Source: an uncultured Campylobacter sp.
Lineage (GTDB): Bacteria > Campylobacterota > Campylobacteria > Campylobacterales > Campylobacteraceae
Assembly (NCBI RefSeq): GCF_938045775.1
Contig: NZ_CALIBH010000230.1
Location: 1-53,114 of the forward strand
Direction of reading: 5' to 3'
DNA length: 53,114 nucleotides
Positions within the stretch are counted from its first letter, which is position 1. The number at the start of each line of letters is the position of its first letter. This document shows, one piece after another, positions 8,953 through 17,112 of the stretch. Made by a program: the position numbers and the translations under genes. The notes below the pieces were generated by a model that saw only the letters and a program-made list of their open reading frames with translations, ran no database searches and was not told the origin of the DNA.

Positions 8953-9423
8953 CTCAGGCGCAGCCTGCACCGCTTAAAGCGTCGTCGGGGGATGGGTGGG
9001 GCTTGTGGGCGAGCAGAGCAGTGTGGTGCTGCGGAGGCGGCGCCCGCGAAAAGTGTGACCTCGCAATTGGAGGTCCCTTCTCGCCCCAAGATATATCAGG
9101 AATTAAAATTTAAACGGAATTTTATTTTGTATAAATTTAAAATTTCTCTATGTAGAATTTTCCTCTAGAATTTGGGGCGTGGCAGCGTTTTCTCTTAGGG
9201 GGGGGAGGGGCGCTACTTGCGAGGCGCTCCCCTTCCCCCTTAAAATCCCCCAACCCCTGGCACGCTCAAAGGGCGAGCTACGCTCGCGCTAATTTTTATG
9301 TCGCGGCTGCGCCGCACGCTTTGATTTTAAAATTTCTTGCCGCAAAAATCGTAAAATTTCAATTGCACTACAAATTGGCGCTGTATTTTGCTAAAATACC
9401 GATAAAATTTTAAAGGATGAAAT
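8953..9423. other. Intergenic region with G8 tract and GC-rich hairpin
   Basis: No gene is visible. An eight-G run at 9198-9205 followed by AGGGGCGC can pair with GCGCTCCCCTTCCCCC near 9224-9240, making a very GC-rich stem-loop. The last 60 nt are AT-rich and hold AAAGGATG, the ribosome-binding site of the next gene. Confidence 0.5.
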
Positions 9424-10137
9424 TTGGAAAATTTTGCTTTTCTTCTAAATTTAGTGATATTTTGCATCTTGGTTTTTATGTTTTTTAAGATGCGCAAAAG
9501 CGGCGAGCAAGCGAGCAAGCCGCAGATCGCCACCGATATCACGCGGCTTAAAAGCATCGGCGAGCTGAGCGTTTTTAAAATTTACTCCAAAGAGATCGTC
9601 ACGCGCAAGCAAAACGTAGGCAGCGGGCTGCTGGGCTCGCTCGTCTCGCCGCTGATGACGAAAAAGCAGATCGCCATCATCTTCGAGTTTGAGATCGAGT
9701 TTGTTTACGACCTGCTAAGCCCAGAGTTTGCGATACTGCCGCAGGGCGAGGATCGCTACGAGATCAAGATGCCGCCATGTAAATACAAATACTCGATCAA
9801 AGATATGAAAATTTACGACGAGAAAAACGCCAAGCTGCTGCCGTTTTTGTTGCCCGATTCGCTAAACGGGCTATTCGGCGCGAGCTTTGACGAGAGCGAT
9901 AAAAACCGCCTCATCGACGACGCCAAGGACGAGGTCAAGCAGCTCTCGCTAAAAATCATCAACGATCTTGGCGGCAAGATCCACAAATCCGCGACTGACA
10001 CGCTGGAGGCGATCGCCAAGAGCTTCGGCGCAAAGGAGGTCGGATTTATCTTCCAGGACAAGGCGCTTCAGACGATTGATATAAACTCCAGCGAGATCGC
10101 AATCGATAAATCGCTAAAATCGCAGATCGAGAAGTAG
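9424..10137 (+). CDS. DUF4230-like membrane-anchored protein
   Basis: A 237-residue protein. A single N-terminal transmembrane helix (about residues 4-20, AFLLNLVIFCILVFMFF) is followed by a soluble domain with the pattern of DUF4230: ELSVFKIYSKEIVTR, then EFEFVYDL-like strands and a C-terminal helix with GAKEVGFIF. The start is a TTG chosen because AAAGGATGAAA sits at the right distance; the ATG at 9418 is out of frame. It directly abuts the next gene, so the two form an operon. Function is unknown. Confidence 0.6.
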   Translation: MENFAFLLNLVIFCILVFMFFKMRKSGEQASKPQIATDITRLKSIGELSVFKIYSKEIVTRKQNVGSGLLGSLVSPLMTKKQIAIIFEFEIEFVYDLLSPEFAILPQGEDRYEIKMPPCKYKYSIKDMKIYDEKNAKLLPFLLPDSLNGLFGASFDESDKNRLIDDAKDEVKQLSLKIINDLGGKIHKSATDTLEAIAKSFGAKEVGFIFQDKALQTIDINSSEIAIDKSLKSQIEK

Positions 10138-10608
10138 ATGGAGCTTTTTAAGGCGCTTTTTAAAATTTACTTCGCCCGCATGCTTGCGTTTATGGATGCC
10201 TGCGCAAGGGCTTGGCAGCGATTTTATGAGCCGATCAGGCTGCGCAAAGAGAAAAAGCGTCTGCGCGCAAAGGGCTATTTTACCGAGGATGCGACGTGGG
10301 CGGAGTTTTTCGCGGATTTTAAATTTTGTAAATGCTTCATCATCAAAAAAATCCTCTATCCAAACTTCTATGCTATCAAAAACTCCATCAAATGGGAGGC
10401 GGGCTCAAAGCGAGCAAGCTTTTCTGTAGGCTCGTTTGCATACGACGAGATCGCGTGGGTGTGGGTGCCGCGAGCCTTCGACGGCGGGCGGAAAAACGAT
10501 CTGGAAAAGCTAAAAAATCTACTGCAAAAAATCCCCGCGCTGCGCTACGAGCAGAGCGATACGGGGATTAAAATTTTCGGCTACGAGTGCGGCGAAGCGG
10601 GCTTATAG
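10138..10608 (+). CDS. Hypothetical protein downstream of DUF4230-like gene
   Basis: A 156-residue protein whose ATG directly follows the TAG of the upstream gene, so it is translationally coupled to it. The N terminus is amphipathic and basic (FYEPIRLRKEKKRLRAKGYF), followed by Trp/Phe-rich strands (AWVWVPRAF). No family is recognised. It may be a partner of the DUF4230-like protein. Confidence 0.5.
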   Translation: MELFKALFKIYFARMLAFMDACARAWQRFYEPIRLRKEKKRLRAKGYFTEDATWAEFFADFKFCKCFIIKKILYPNFYAIKNSIKWEAGSKRASFSVGSFAYDEIAWVWVPRAFDGGRKNDLEKLKNLLQKIPALRYEQSDTGIKIFGYECGEAGL

Positions 10609-10808
10609 TCGTATAAAATGGCATTTGCTTAAATTTCATATCGAGGATAGCGCCGATACAGCCCAAAGCTTGTACTGCGCAGACGAACAGCGACCGTGTC
10701 TTTGCCAAAACAGCGCAAGCAGTGTGAAATTTTATCTTTGCAAACGCCCCGGCGCAGTCTAAATTTAAACTCCGCGCGAGTATAAACGCGAGCAAATTTT
10801 ATCTCTGC

Positions 10809-11393
10809 TTAGCTCCATATATCTTTTGCTTTGGCGGAGTTTTTCATGCTAAGCCACGCAAGAAGCAGCACTACGGACGCTAATGGATTTAAGATTAAAT
10901 TTAGCAGTTCCATGAAATTTATGACGCCCATCGTTATAGCAGCGGGAGCCGGTATTTTGAACATCATGCTATAGATGACGTCTGCGCCGATATCTGCGAT
11001 TAGTAGTGCGGCATATACGGCAAAAAGCTTGCATCCGGTAGCGGCGCGCAACTTAAAATTTACAATTATCCAAGCGACCGTAACTGCAAAAATCAAATAC
11101 GGCACGTATATTTGCAGCCTATTACAATCACATCTTCTAAGTATATAAATGGCTGAAAAATATAATAGCGCCGCAAGCGCAATGCTGTAGGCGTATTTGA
11201 AGATTATAAAAACCTGCGGGCCCGTGATATTTTAGATGTTTTTAAGCGCGTGGTAAAGGAATGTGAAGGCAAAAATCCACACTAAGATTTGAGAATCCAA
11301 ATAAGCGATCTCGCCTTTTATAGAATACGCCGCGCTAGCGACTAATAGGCCGAGCGCGCCTTGCAGCTTCGCTCTTTGAAAATCTTCATACAT
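10809..11393 (-). pseudogene. Multi-pass membrane protein interrupted by an in-frame stop
   Basis: Two open stretches lie in the same frame and are separated by one TAA at 11232-11234. The upstream part (ATG at 11393, preceded by AAAGGG) encodes 53 residues with a hydrophobic segment, ILVWIFAFTFLYHAL. After the stop the frame stays open to 10809, adding about 140 residues with several transmembrane helices (IALAALLYFSAIYIL, YLIFAVTVAWIIV, ASVVLLLAWLSM). No good start codon lies just after the stop; the nearest is a GTG at 11105. The simplest reading is a roughly 194-residue membrane protein broken by a nonsense mutation; two adjacent genes are less likely. Confidence 0.5.
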
Positions 11394-11891
11394 TTTATCC
11401 CTTTAAATTTTAATGTTCGGCTCGCTGCAATGCGAGTGCTGTTTCGATTTATCGCCGCGTGGCTTTAAATTTAGCCGTCGCGAATTTTAATTTTACGCCG
11501 CCGCGCATACTTCGTACTTTACGTCGCTGTGAATGATTTAAGCTCAGCACGCCGCCGAATATCTCATCCTTGGGCTACTGCCGCGAATTTTATTTAGTTC
11601 CGCCGTTACGAGTGCTTTTAATTTAACGCCGTAGTTACCGCAAATTTTACTTTGCCGCCACTCGCGCAATACATTTTTGAAATGGGATTTTACGCAAATT
11701 CTGTTTAAAATGGATTTAACTTTTTAAATTTAAAAGTATCGGAGCAGCTTAAAATTTATAACTATCCAAGTGCCATTACTATAAGCATAAAAACGCTTAT
11801 TTTTGATTTTTAAATTTGAGCTGTTTTTAGTAAATTTTGCTTACAAATTTTGTATAATTTTTAAAATTTTATCTCGAAAAGAGGAGCGAGT
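11394..11891. other. Intergenic region, no gene seen
   Basis: About 500 bp with repeated AATTTTA and CGCCG words, AT-rich at the right end. TTGTATAATTTTT near 11850 includes TATAAT and probably serves as the -10 of the ankyrin-protein gene. Confidence 0.45.
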
Positions 11892-13115
11892 ATGAGATTT
11901 ATCGTTATATTGTTTTTGGTAGTCGGCGGCTGTTTTGGAGGCAATATAACCGACTTTCAAAGCTTGGAAAAATTTATCAAAGACGGGCAAGCGAAAGGAT
12001 ATTTTCCTAAAAAGATTTTAGTGACGCAAGGATTTGATACCACCGTATTAGAAGACGTGAGTTTAAATTTTAGCAAAACCATATATTGGGATATAAATTC
12101 TCGCTGCAACCAAAACGCAGACGAAATCATTATAGCCGAAAGCGATACGAGGCACTCTATAGTTTGCCCCGGAAATAACAACGTCTATATTTTGACGGGC
12201 GGCAGAAGCGATGTGGAAGACCCATGGGGAAACGATATTTTCGTAATGGGCGAGAACGATGATAAAATTTCAAAAAGCTGGGGTACAAATATATTTATAT
12301 TCAGCAAAAGATGGGGGCATGATAAGATAGAAATCGGCGATTCTAGGATAAATCCGGTGTCAAACCCTGAATACAAAAAAGAATTTCCTTACGAGTTTAG
12401 CCACTTTTTCATCTTTGATAGCGGGGTTAAAAAGGATGATTTAGTTTTTAACTTTAACAAGATAATAAATTTAAAAACAAACGACTCTATAGAACTTACG
12501 GATTTAAATGGTATAAATTTGATTTTTAAAGACGAGCCGGGTAAATACTACGGTACAAATTCATTAAAGGAGATTTACGACAAAAACTTTTTCGTTACGC
12601 CTAAGACTGAAGAGAGTTTGAGTATAGATGAGATACAAACGTTGCTTCACAAAACGGCATATTCAGACAACGCCGAAGATGCTAAAAAATACTGCGAAAT
12701 GGGCGGCGATCCGAATTTTAAAGGTCATGAAAATACCACTCCCATCGAAATGGCGGTAATGTTAGGTAGCGAAAATTCGCTTCGCGCGATGCTAGAGTGC
12801 GCAAAAAGACTGACTGATAGCGCAATGATGATGAGCGTATTTGGAAGCCAACACGACGATGAGAAGAGTTTTAGGCTCGTAAAGCTTTTAGAAAAATACG
12901 GCGGAAATTTTAAAGCAAAGGATAGGGATGGCTGCTCCATGGTAAATTATGCGGCAAGTTCTCATAGTCTAGAAATCGTAAAATATCTAGTAGAAAGAGG
13001 CGCCGATCCAAAAGCTAGATGTTCTCATAACCAAAGTGTAACTCCATCGGATTGGGCAAGGAAAAACGAGGATAAAAGAGTATATGAGTATCTAAAAAGC
13101 CTAGAAGCTAAATAA
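11892..13115 (+). CDS. Secreted protein with C-terminal ankyrin repeats
   Basis: A 407-residue protein with an N-terminal signal peptide (FIVILFLVVGGCFGG; a lipobox-like GGC at 12-14 is possible). The middle has short repeats rich in Gly, Asn and Asp (NDIFVMGENDDKISKSWGTN, then FIFSKRWGHDKIEIG) that resemble RTX/beta-roll calcium-binding turns without matching the strict nonapeptide. The last 150 residues hold two or three ankyrin repeats, for example SLEIVKYLVERGADP. The ribosome-binding site is AAAAGAGGAG. This architecture suits a periplasmic or exported interaction protein. The exact role is unknown. Confidence 0.7.
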   Translation: MRFIVILFLVVGGCFGGNITDFQSLEKFIKDGQAKGYFPKKILVTQGFDTTVLEDVSLNFSKTIYWDINSRCNQNADEIIIAESDTRHSIVCPGNNNVYILTGGRSDVEDPWGNDIFVMGENDDKISKSWGTNIFIFSKRWGHDKIEIGDSRINPVSNPEYKKEFPYEFSHFFIFDSGVKKDDLVFNFNKIINLKTNDSIELTDLNGINLIFKDEPGKYYGTNSLKEIYDKNFFVTPKTEESLSIDEIQTLLHKTAYSDNAEDAKKYCEMGGDPNFKGHENTTPIEMAVMLGSENSLRAMLECAKRLTDSAMMMSVFGSQHDDEKSFRLVKLLEKYGGNFKAKDRDGCSMVNYAASSHSLEIVKYLVERGADPKARCSHNQSVTPSDWARKNEDKRVYEYLKSLEAK

Positions 13116-13428
13116 AAGGTATGCTAAATGGCTTCTTATCACCTGCTTTAAATCAGCGCGATAAAATTATTGGCGTTTTTGATGCTGATAGCAAGGCGCA
13201 GCAAGCTTTTATGATATCGATTTGGCTTATGGCTGCAGCGACGGAACTTATTTATATGCCATCTAGAATGGGCGGCATATCGGACTATCTAGAGCACCAA
13301 GATTTGCGGCTATGCCAAAAAGCTTTAAGTTTTCGGCGAAAATTTTATTTTGCATTATTTTTGTTGAAATTATATAATTTAATCCAAAATTTATATACAC
13401 TTCGCTATCATCTCATTTTTAATTTCGC
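13116..13428 (+). promoter_or_regulatory. Spacer with tRNA-Glu promoter
   Basis: No convincing gene. TTGCAT at 13350-13355 and TATAAT at 13373-13378, 17 bp apart, form a good sigma70 promoter about 50 nt upstream of the tRNA. Confidence 0.5.
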
Positions 13429-13503
13429 GGCCCACTCGTCTAGTGGTTAGGACGCTGGCCTCTCACGCCGGTAACAGGAGTTCAAATCTCCTGTGGGTCA
13501 CCA
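13429..13503 (+). tRNA. tRNA-Glu (anticodon CTC), prophage attachment site
   Basis: A 75-nt cloverleaf with encoded CCA. Acceptor arms GGCCCAC and GTGGGTC pair (one G-U), the D arm is GTC/GAC, the anticodon arm is CTGGC/GCCGG with loop CCTCTCAC giving anticodon CTC at positions 34-36, and the T arm is CAGGAG/CTCCTG around TTCAAAT. The prophage uses its 3' end as attB, and integration leaves this copy intact. Confidence 0.95.
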
Positions 13504-13505
13504 TT
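13482..13505 (+). other. attL: attL of the prophage
   Basis: TCAAATCTCCTGTGGGTCAC followed by CATT, spanning the T-arm and acceptor 3' end of the tRNA and two bases beyond. It matches 52346-52369 with a single C/T difference; the last 16 bp are identical. It is next to the integrase gene, as expected for attL. Confidence 0.9.
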
Positions 13506-13520
13506 GCTTCTTTTTATATC

Positions 13521-13618
13521 AATTTATATCAATGTATAATCATTTACAGATTACCGATAGCAAGGTATTTTAAAGCCATTTTCAATTTATATTAATTTAT
13601 ATCGGTTTATAATTATTT
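13521..13618 (+). repeat. Direct repeats between attL and integrase, possible arm-type sites
   Basis: Two 25-bp direct repeats at 13521-13545 and 13594-13618 share AATTTATATC and TATAAT-ATTT with four mismatches. Three GTATAA words follow at about 13629-13656 up to the integrase start. Such repeats close to an att core are the usual place for integrase arm-binding and excisionase sites. Confidence 0.55.
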
Positions 13619-13659
13619 TCGTAAAAAATGTATAACTTTCTGTATAACAAGGGTATAAA

Positions 13660-14829
13660 ATGGCTAAAATTTTAACCGCGACGCAGGTGAAGAAATTAAA
13701 ATTTGAAGGTAGCGGCAAACTCAAGGCGTATTCTATCGATAGCACGTGCGCGCTGTATCTCGTGTGTTTCGCAAACGGCAGCAGATACTACAAGCTACGC
13801 ACAAAAAGAGGCTACAAGACGCTAGGAAGCTTTGATAATATAAGTCTCGCAGAAGCTAGAGAAAAAGCAATGAGCTTACGTAAATCCGGCACGAGCGACG
13901 AGCTACAAAAGCAGAAACTAAAAGATGTCTTTCGCGCGTGGCTGGATATTAAAATTCCGCCCGAGGATAGCGAGAAAACAAGGCAATCTCGTCGTAAGAT
14001 GGTAAACCGTGTAAATAAACATCTGCTGCAACCTCTAGGTAATATGCCGATAGATGAGATCGGCACGAAAGAGGTGATCGCGGTGACCAAGAGCGTGAAT
14101 TTTGCAAGCGCCAAAAAGATAATCCCGATCCTGCGCGACGTGCTTAAATTTGCTCGCGCCCAAAACGCGGCGGGCGATATATCGTTTATTTATGAGATCA
14201 TCGATGATATGAGTGAAATTTATCCTAAGAAAAAAGTAGAGCACAGAAAGGCGGTGACGGATCCAAGGCGGCTAAAAGAGATCATAGAAGCGGTCAGAGA
14301 CGCCCTTATAGAGCCGACGATTAAAAATCTTTTCTTTTTCAATCTGATTATGGCGCAGCGCCCGCATCAGATCAGAGAGCTTAGTTGGGATAGGATAGAC
14401 GAGGATTTTATCTATTTCAGAGAGGCTGACAATAAAACGGGGGTAAATGCGCGCTTACCGCTTCCAAGGCAAGCAAAGCAAATTTTAGAGTGCCAAAAAG
14501 AAGTAAGCGCAGAGGGGATAGTTTTCAAATCGAATACCTATTCTAAGCGTAGCGGATGGGCTATCTCGGACGGCACACTATTAAAAACGCTGAAGCGCTT
14601 GGGTATAGCCGATCTGCACGCACACGGCTTTCGCTCAATGTTTGCGACCTTTGCTATTCGGGCAACCGACGGCGAGCGAGCTATGTTTGAAAAGCGTATC
14701 ATCGACGAAGTGCTGCTACACGCGCCTAGTAGCGAAGTAGACAAAGCGTATTTCAGGGACTTCAACTCGCGGGAGCATTTGCGGGTATTGCAGTGGTGGG
14801 CGGATTATTTAGACGACTTAATAGCTTAA
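13660..14829 (+). CDS. int: Tyrosine-family integrase
   Basis: A 389-residue site-specific recombinase that inserts and excises the prophage at the tRNA-Glu. The N-terminal 80 residues resemble the DUF4102 arm-binding domain of P4-type integrases (LKAYSIDSTCALYLVCF, then YKTLGSFDNISLAEARE). Catalytic residues are visible: Arg234 in AQRPHQIREL, His322 and Arg325 in HGFR, His354 in VLLHAP and the nucleophile Tyr364 in DKAYF. It lies 155 bp inside attL and points inward. The start follows GGGTATAAA with a weak ribosome-binding site, suggesting low expression. Confidence 0.95.
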   Translation: MAKILTATQVKKLKFEGSGKLKAYSIDSTCALYLVCFANGSRYYKLRTKRGYKTLGSFDNISLAEAREKAMSLRKSGTSDELQKQKLKDVFRAWLDIKIPPEDSEKTRQSRRKMVNRVNKHLLQPLGNMPIDEIGTKEVIAVTKSVNFASAKKIIPILRDVLKFARAQNAAGDISFIYEIIDDMSEIYPKKKVEHRKAVTDPRRLKEIIEAVRDALIEPTIKNLFFFNLIMAQRPHQIRELSWDRIDEDFIYFREADNKTGVNARLPLPRQAKQILECQKEVSAEGIVFKSNTYSKRSGWAISDGTLLKTLKRLGIADLHAHGFRSMFATFAIRATDGERAMFEKRIIDEVLLHAPSSEVDKAYFRDFNSREHLRVLQWWADYLDDLIA

Positions 14830-14869
14830 GCCGTCCGTGCTTGATCGCACCCTTTTCGCACCATATGAT

Positions 14870-15259
14870 CTAAGCTCTTGCTTTCCATTGGGGGATTGAG
14901 CCTTTCCCGTTATTCTGAACGTTGCCGTTACCTATCTGGATATTGTCGCCGTTTATGATGATGACGCCTCTTTTAGCTTTATTTTTACGACGGGCGCGCT
15001 TGCGTCTTTTGTAAGGGCTATCCTTTTTAAAATATCTGCCGTAAATTTCAAGCAGCCCTAAAGGATTGAAGTGCTCTTTCGCATAGCTTGGGTAGAGGGT
15101 ATCGAGATATAAAAGCTTATCTAGAACTTTATCCATATCGAAATTTCTGCCATAGACCTCTTTAAAAGAGAGCTCTAATTCTCGTAGCTGCGCTTCTTGC
15201 TTTTTGCTAAGCATCTCTACCTCCTCGCTAGGAAAAACCCGTCCGCCTATGCTTTTCAT
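14870..15259 (-). CDS. Scaffold-like domain fused to a RHIM-like motif tail
   Basis: A 129-residue protein. Residues 17-82 closely resemble residues of the scaffold-like protein at 30538-31098: shared blocks include ELE-FK-YG--F, KVLDK, HFNP or NFNP, and YFK. After a very basic linker (YKRRKRARRKNKAKRG, 83-98) comes a tail with IQIGNGNVQNN at 107-117. IQIG matches the (I/V)Q(I/V)G core of RHIM amyloid motifs, and two other prophage proteins carry the same tail motif. The ATG overlaps the upstream gene's stop (ATGA), so the two are coupled. It is the last gene of the leftward early operon, so it may be expressed in the lysogen or early, unlike its structural paralogue. Function is inferred only. 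Confidence 0.8.
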   Translation of the reverse strand: MKSIGGRVFPSEEVEMLSKKQEAQLRELELSFKEVYGRNFDMDKVLDKLLYLDTLYPSYAKEHFNPLGLLEIYGRYFKKDSPYKRRKRARRKNKAKRGVIIINGDNIQIGNGNVQNNGKGSIPQWKARA

Positions 15260-16119
15260 CGCTCGTCCTTTAGATAAAGTTTATTTCCTTCGCTTTGCTC
15301 TTTTAGCTTCGACATAGCGGCGGAAAGCTTGTTTTGCAAGCAGGCAAGATCCGATTGCAAAAGCTCAAGCTCGTGCCGCATAGCCGCAGGCGCCTGCGCT
15401 TGTTCGATGCTTGCTTGCACCACGGCAGAGCTAAGACGGGCGATATATTCTTTTTGAGAGGCTATGGTCCCGTTAGCTAACGCTAGCTCACCTACTAGAT
15501 CCTCTATCTCGCCCCGCAAACGAAAGACCTCGGACATATTAGAGATCGCTTCGTGCTTTACGTCTGTTAGCTCCTTATTAAGCGCCGATAGCTCGGCGCT
15601 GTTTATGCGAGCGGGAAAGCCCGCGCGAGCGGTACGCTTGGCGCGATATGAGGCGAGCGCATTTTTCGCTTTTGTGGTCTCGCCTTTATAGTAGGCGAGC
15701 TTTCTGCCGTATTTCTTGGCCTCAAGCTCGGCATCCGCTTTCAGGTTTGAGATTTCACCCTCGTAAACTAAATTTTGTTTGCGTATAGCGGCATAATCCC
15801 GCACCTGCTTCAAAATCGCTTTTTCGAGCTCCTGCTCCGCCCATAGTCTAAAACCCTTAGCCTTTTCACTGCGGATAAACATCCCGAGTTTTATTATGCC
15901 GCGTAGCGTCCATTTTAGGATTTCTTGTCTGCCGCCTTTAGTGTCAGCTAGCTCGTAGATGAAGTGAATATCCTCGACGATTTCGTCTGCGTGGTTGCGT
16001 TTGTGGTCGATAATGGTTTGTTTGCTTACGCCATAACGTTGAGCCACGTATTCAGAAGTGAATGTTTGGAAATTTAGAATTTCAACTTGCGGGCTTAGTT
16101 GTGTGAATAAAGAATTCAT
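15256..16119 (-). CDS. ORF6N/RhuM-like DNA-binding regulator with coiled-coil
   Basis: A 287-residue protein from the ATG at 16119, which has AAAGG seven bases upstream; an in-frame ATG at 16134 lacks a site. The N terminus (FTSEYVAQRYGVSKQTIIDHKRN) looks like the winged DNA-binding domain of phage ORF6N/RhuM-type antirepressors, and WTLRGIIKLGMFIRSEKAKGFRLWAE matches the conserved helix that follows. Residues 95-285 form a long coiled coil. Such proteins commonly relieve or replace repressor control. It has its own consensus promoter flanked by operator-like repeats. Confidence 0.65.
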   Translation of the reverse strand: MNSLFTQLSPQVEILNFQTFTSEYVAQRYGVSKQTIIDHKRNHADEIVEDIHFIYELADTKGGRQEILKWTLRGIIKLGMFIRSEKAKGFRLWAEQELEKAILKQVRDYAAIRKQNLVYEGEISNLKADAELEAKKYGRKLAYYKGETTKAKNALASYRAKRTARAGFPARINSAELSALNKELTDVKHEAISNMSEVFRLRGEIEDLVGELALANGTIASQKEYIARLSSAVVQASIEQAQAPAAMRHELELLQSDLACLQNKLSAAMSKLKEQSEGNKLYLKDER

Positions 16120-16129
16120 CTTAAAACCT

Positions 16130-16235
16130 TTCATTTTTGAAATATTTTAAGCGAATTATATATTATTATTGAAAGTTTGTCAAGGGTTTTTATTCATTTT
16201 TGAAAAAATAGCTAAAATAAACTTCTAAAAATGAA
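16130..16235 (-). promoter_or_regulatory. Consensus sigma70 promoter with three operator-like repeats
   Basis: On the minus strand TTGACA (plus coordinates 16178-16183) and TATAAT (16155-16160) are 17 bp apart, a perfect consensus, directed at the RhuM-like gene. TTCATTTTTGAAA occurs at 16130-16142 and 16193-16205, and an inverted copy with two changes lies at 16223-16235. The repeats bracket the promoter, as operators do. Confidence 0.75.
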
Positions 16236-16264
16236 AATAAAGGGTAACGAAATTTTCGTTCTCC

Positions 16265-17014
16265 TTATAGATTTGATACGATTTCGTGGGCTTTTTTGAT
16301 TGTTTCTAGCTTTGATTTGAGTTCGATATTCTCAAGCAAAGCATTTAGATACAGCTCGGCAAGTCTCGGCAGGTCGCCGCCTTTCCACCTTGCAACCGTG
16401 CTTTCGGGAATATCCATCCTCTCCGCCAGCTCTCTTTGCGTTATGCCTAGTTCTTTACATACGCGCTTAACTATATTTTGCTCTTTTCCATAGTCGGCGT
16501 CAAAATGCCACTCTAGCACATATAAAAGTTCGCCGTCATTGTCCGCAAAATATATATATCTATCAGCCCCTTGAGGAGATGATGGCTTTACTAGATACCC
16601 CACTATAGATGAAATTTTATTTTTTAACTCCTCTTCTATAAGGTAGTAGTTTGAATATAAAGGATCTGTATCAAGTTTTATTCGCCGTGCAACCCTGCCA
16701 TATGCCACAGCTTTTTCTTGATTGACAACATCGTATCCTAGAACTATTACGCTATTTTTCAAATATTCTAAAATTTTTTTAGCAAGCATATCCCATATTT
16801 GCTTCGGTGGCATTTTGTTTTCTAACTCCCAAAACTCGTCCTTGATAGTGGCTAAGAAGTCTAAAATTTCTCTCGTTCGTATATCCTGTTTGTTATATTT
16901 TTCATTGGCTATATGTATTGCCTCTGAGATAACTCCAGCATTAAATGCAGATATGCTTTTTTCCTTAAAAGCTTCTTTTATCATATCTTCCGTTATTTTT
17001 ACATATTTACTCAT
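16265..17014 (-). CDS. XRE-type regulator with unknown N-terminal domain
   Basis: A 249-residue protein. Residues 1-170 form an unrecognised domain containing hydrophobic strands such as VIVLGYDVV and ILDFLATIKDEFWELE. Residues 180-249 hold a helix-turn-helix (VCKELGITQRELAERMDIPESTVARWKGG) followed by a helix rich in Leu and Lys. The C terminus is clearly related to that of the zinc-ribbon protein at 17113, suggesting a shared operator-binding module with different sensing domains. A 56-bp repeat begins 25 bp upstream of its start codon. Confidence 0.65.
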   Translation of the reverse strand: MSKYVKITEDMIKEAFKEKSISAFNAGVISEAIHIANEKYNKQDIRTREILDFLATIKDEFWELENKMPPKQIWDMLAKKILEYLKNSVIVLGYDVVNQEKAVAYGRVARRIKLDTDPLYSNYYLIEEELKNKISSIVGYLVKPSSPQGADRYIYFADNDGELLYVLEWHFDADYGKEQNIVKRVCKELGITQRELAERMDIPESTVARWKGGDLPRLAELYLNALLENIELKSKLETIKKAHEIVSNL

Positions 17015-17038
17015 TGTTTATCCTTCAAAATTTACTTC

Positions 17039-17094
17039 AATTTTACAGAAATCTAAATTTAAAAGCCCTTACGCGCGTTTCGTAAAACAACGCA
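17039..17094. repeat. 56-bp direct repeat, copy 1
   Basis: Identical over 56 bp to 18410-18465. It begins AATTTTACAGAAATC and ends AAAACAACGCA. It lies just upstream of the XRE-type gene on the minus strand, and the second copy lies just upstream of the 282-residue gene, so it is likely a shared promoter or leader segment of this operon. Confidence 0.85.
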
Positions 17095-17112
17095 AAAATG
17101 GACGGGCTGATT

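Noticed and set aside
13121..13450. 109-codon plus-strand frame running into the tRNA-Glu gene
   Set aside because: It reads into the tRNA itself, has no proper ribosome-binding spacing and no recognisable protein features.
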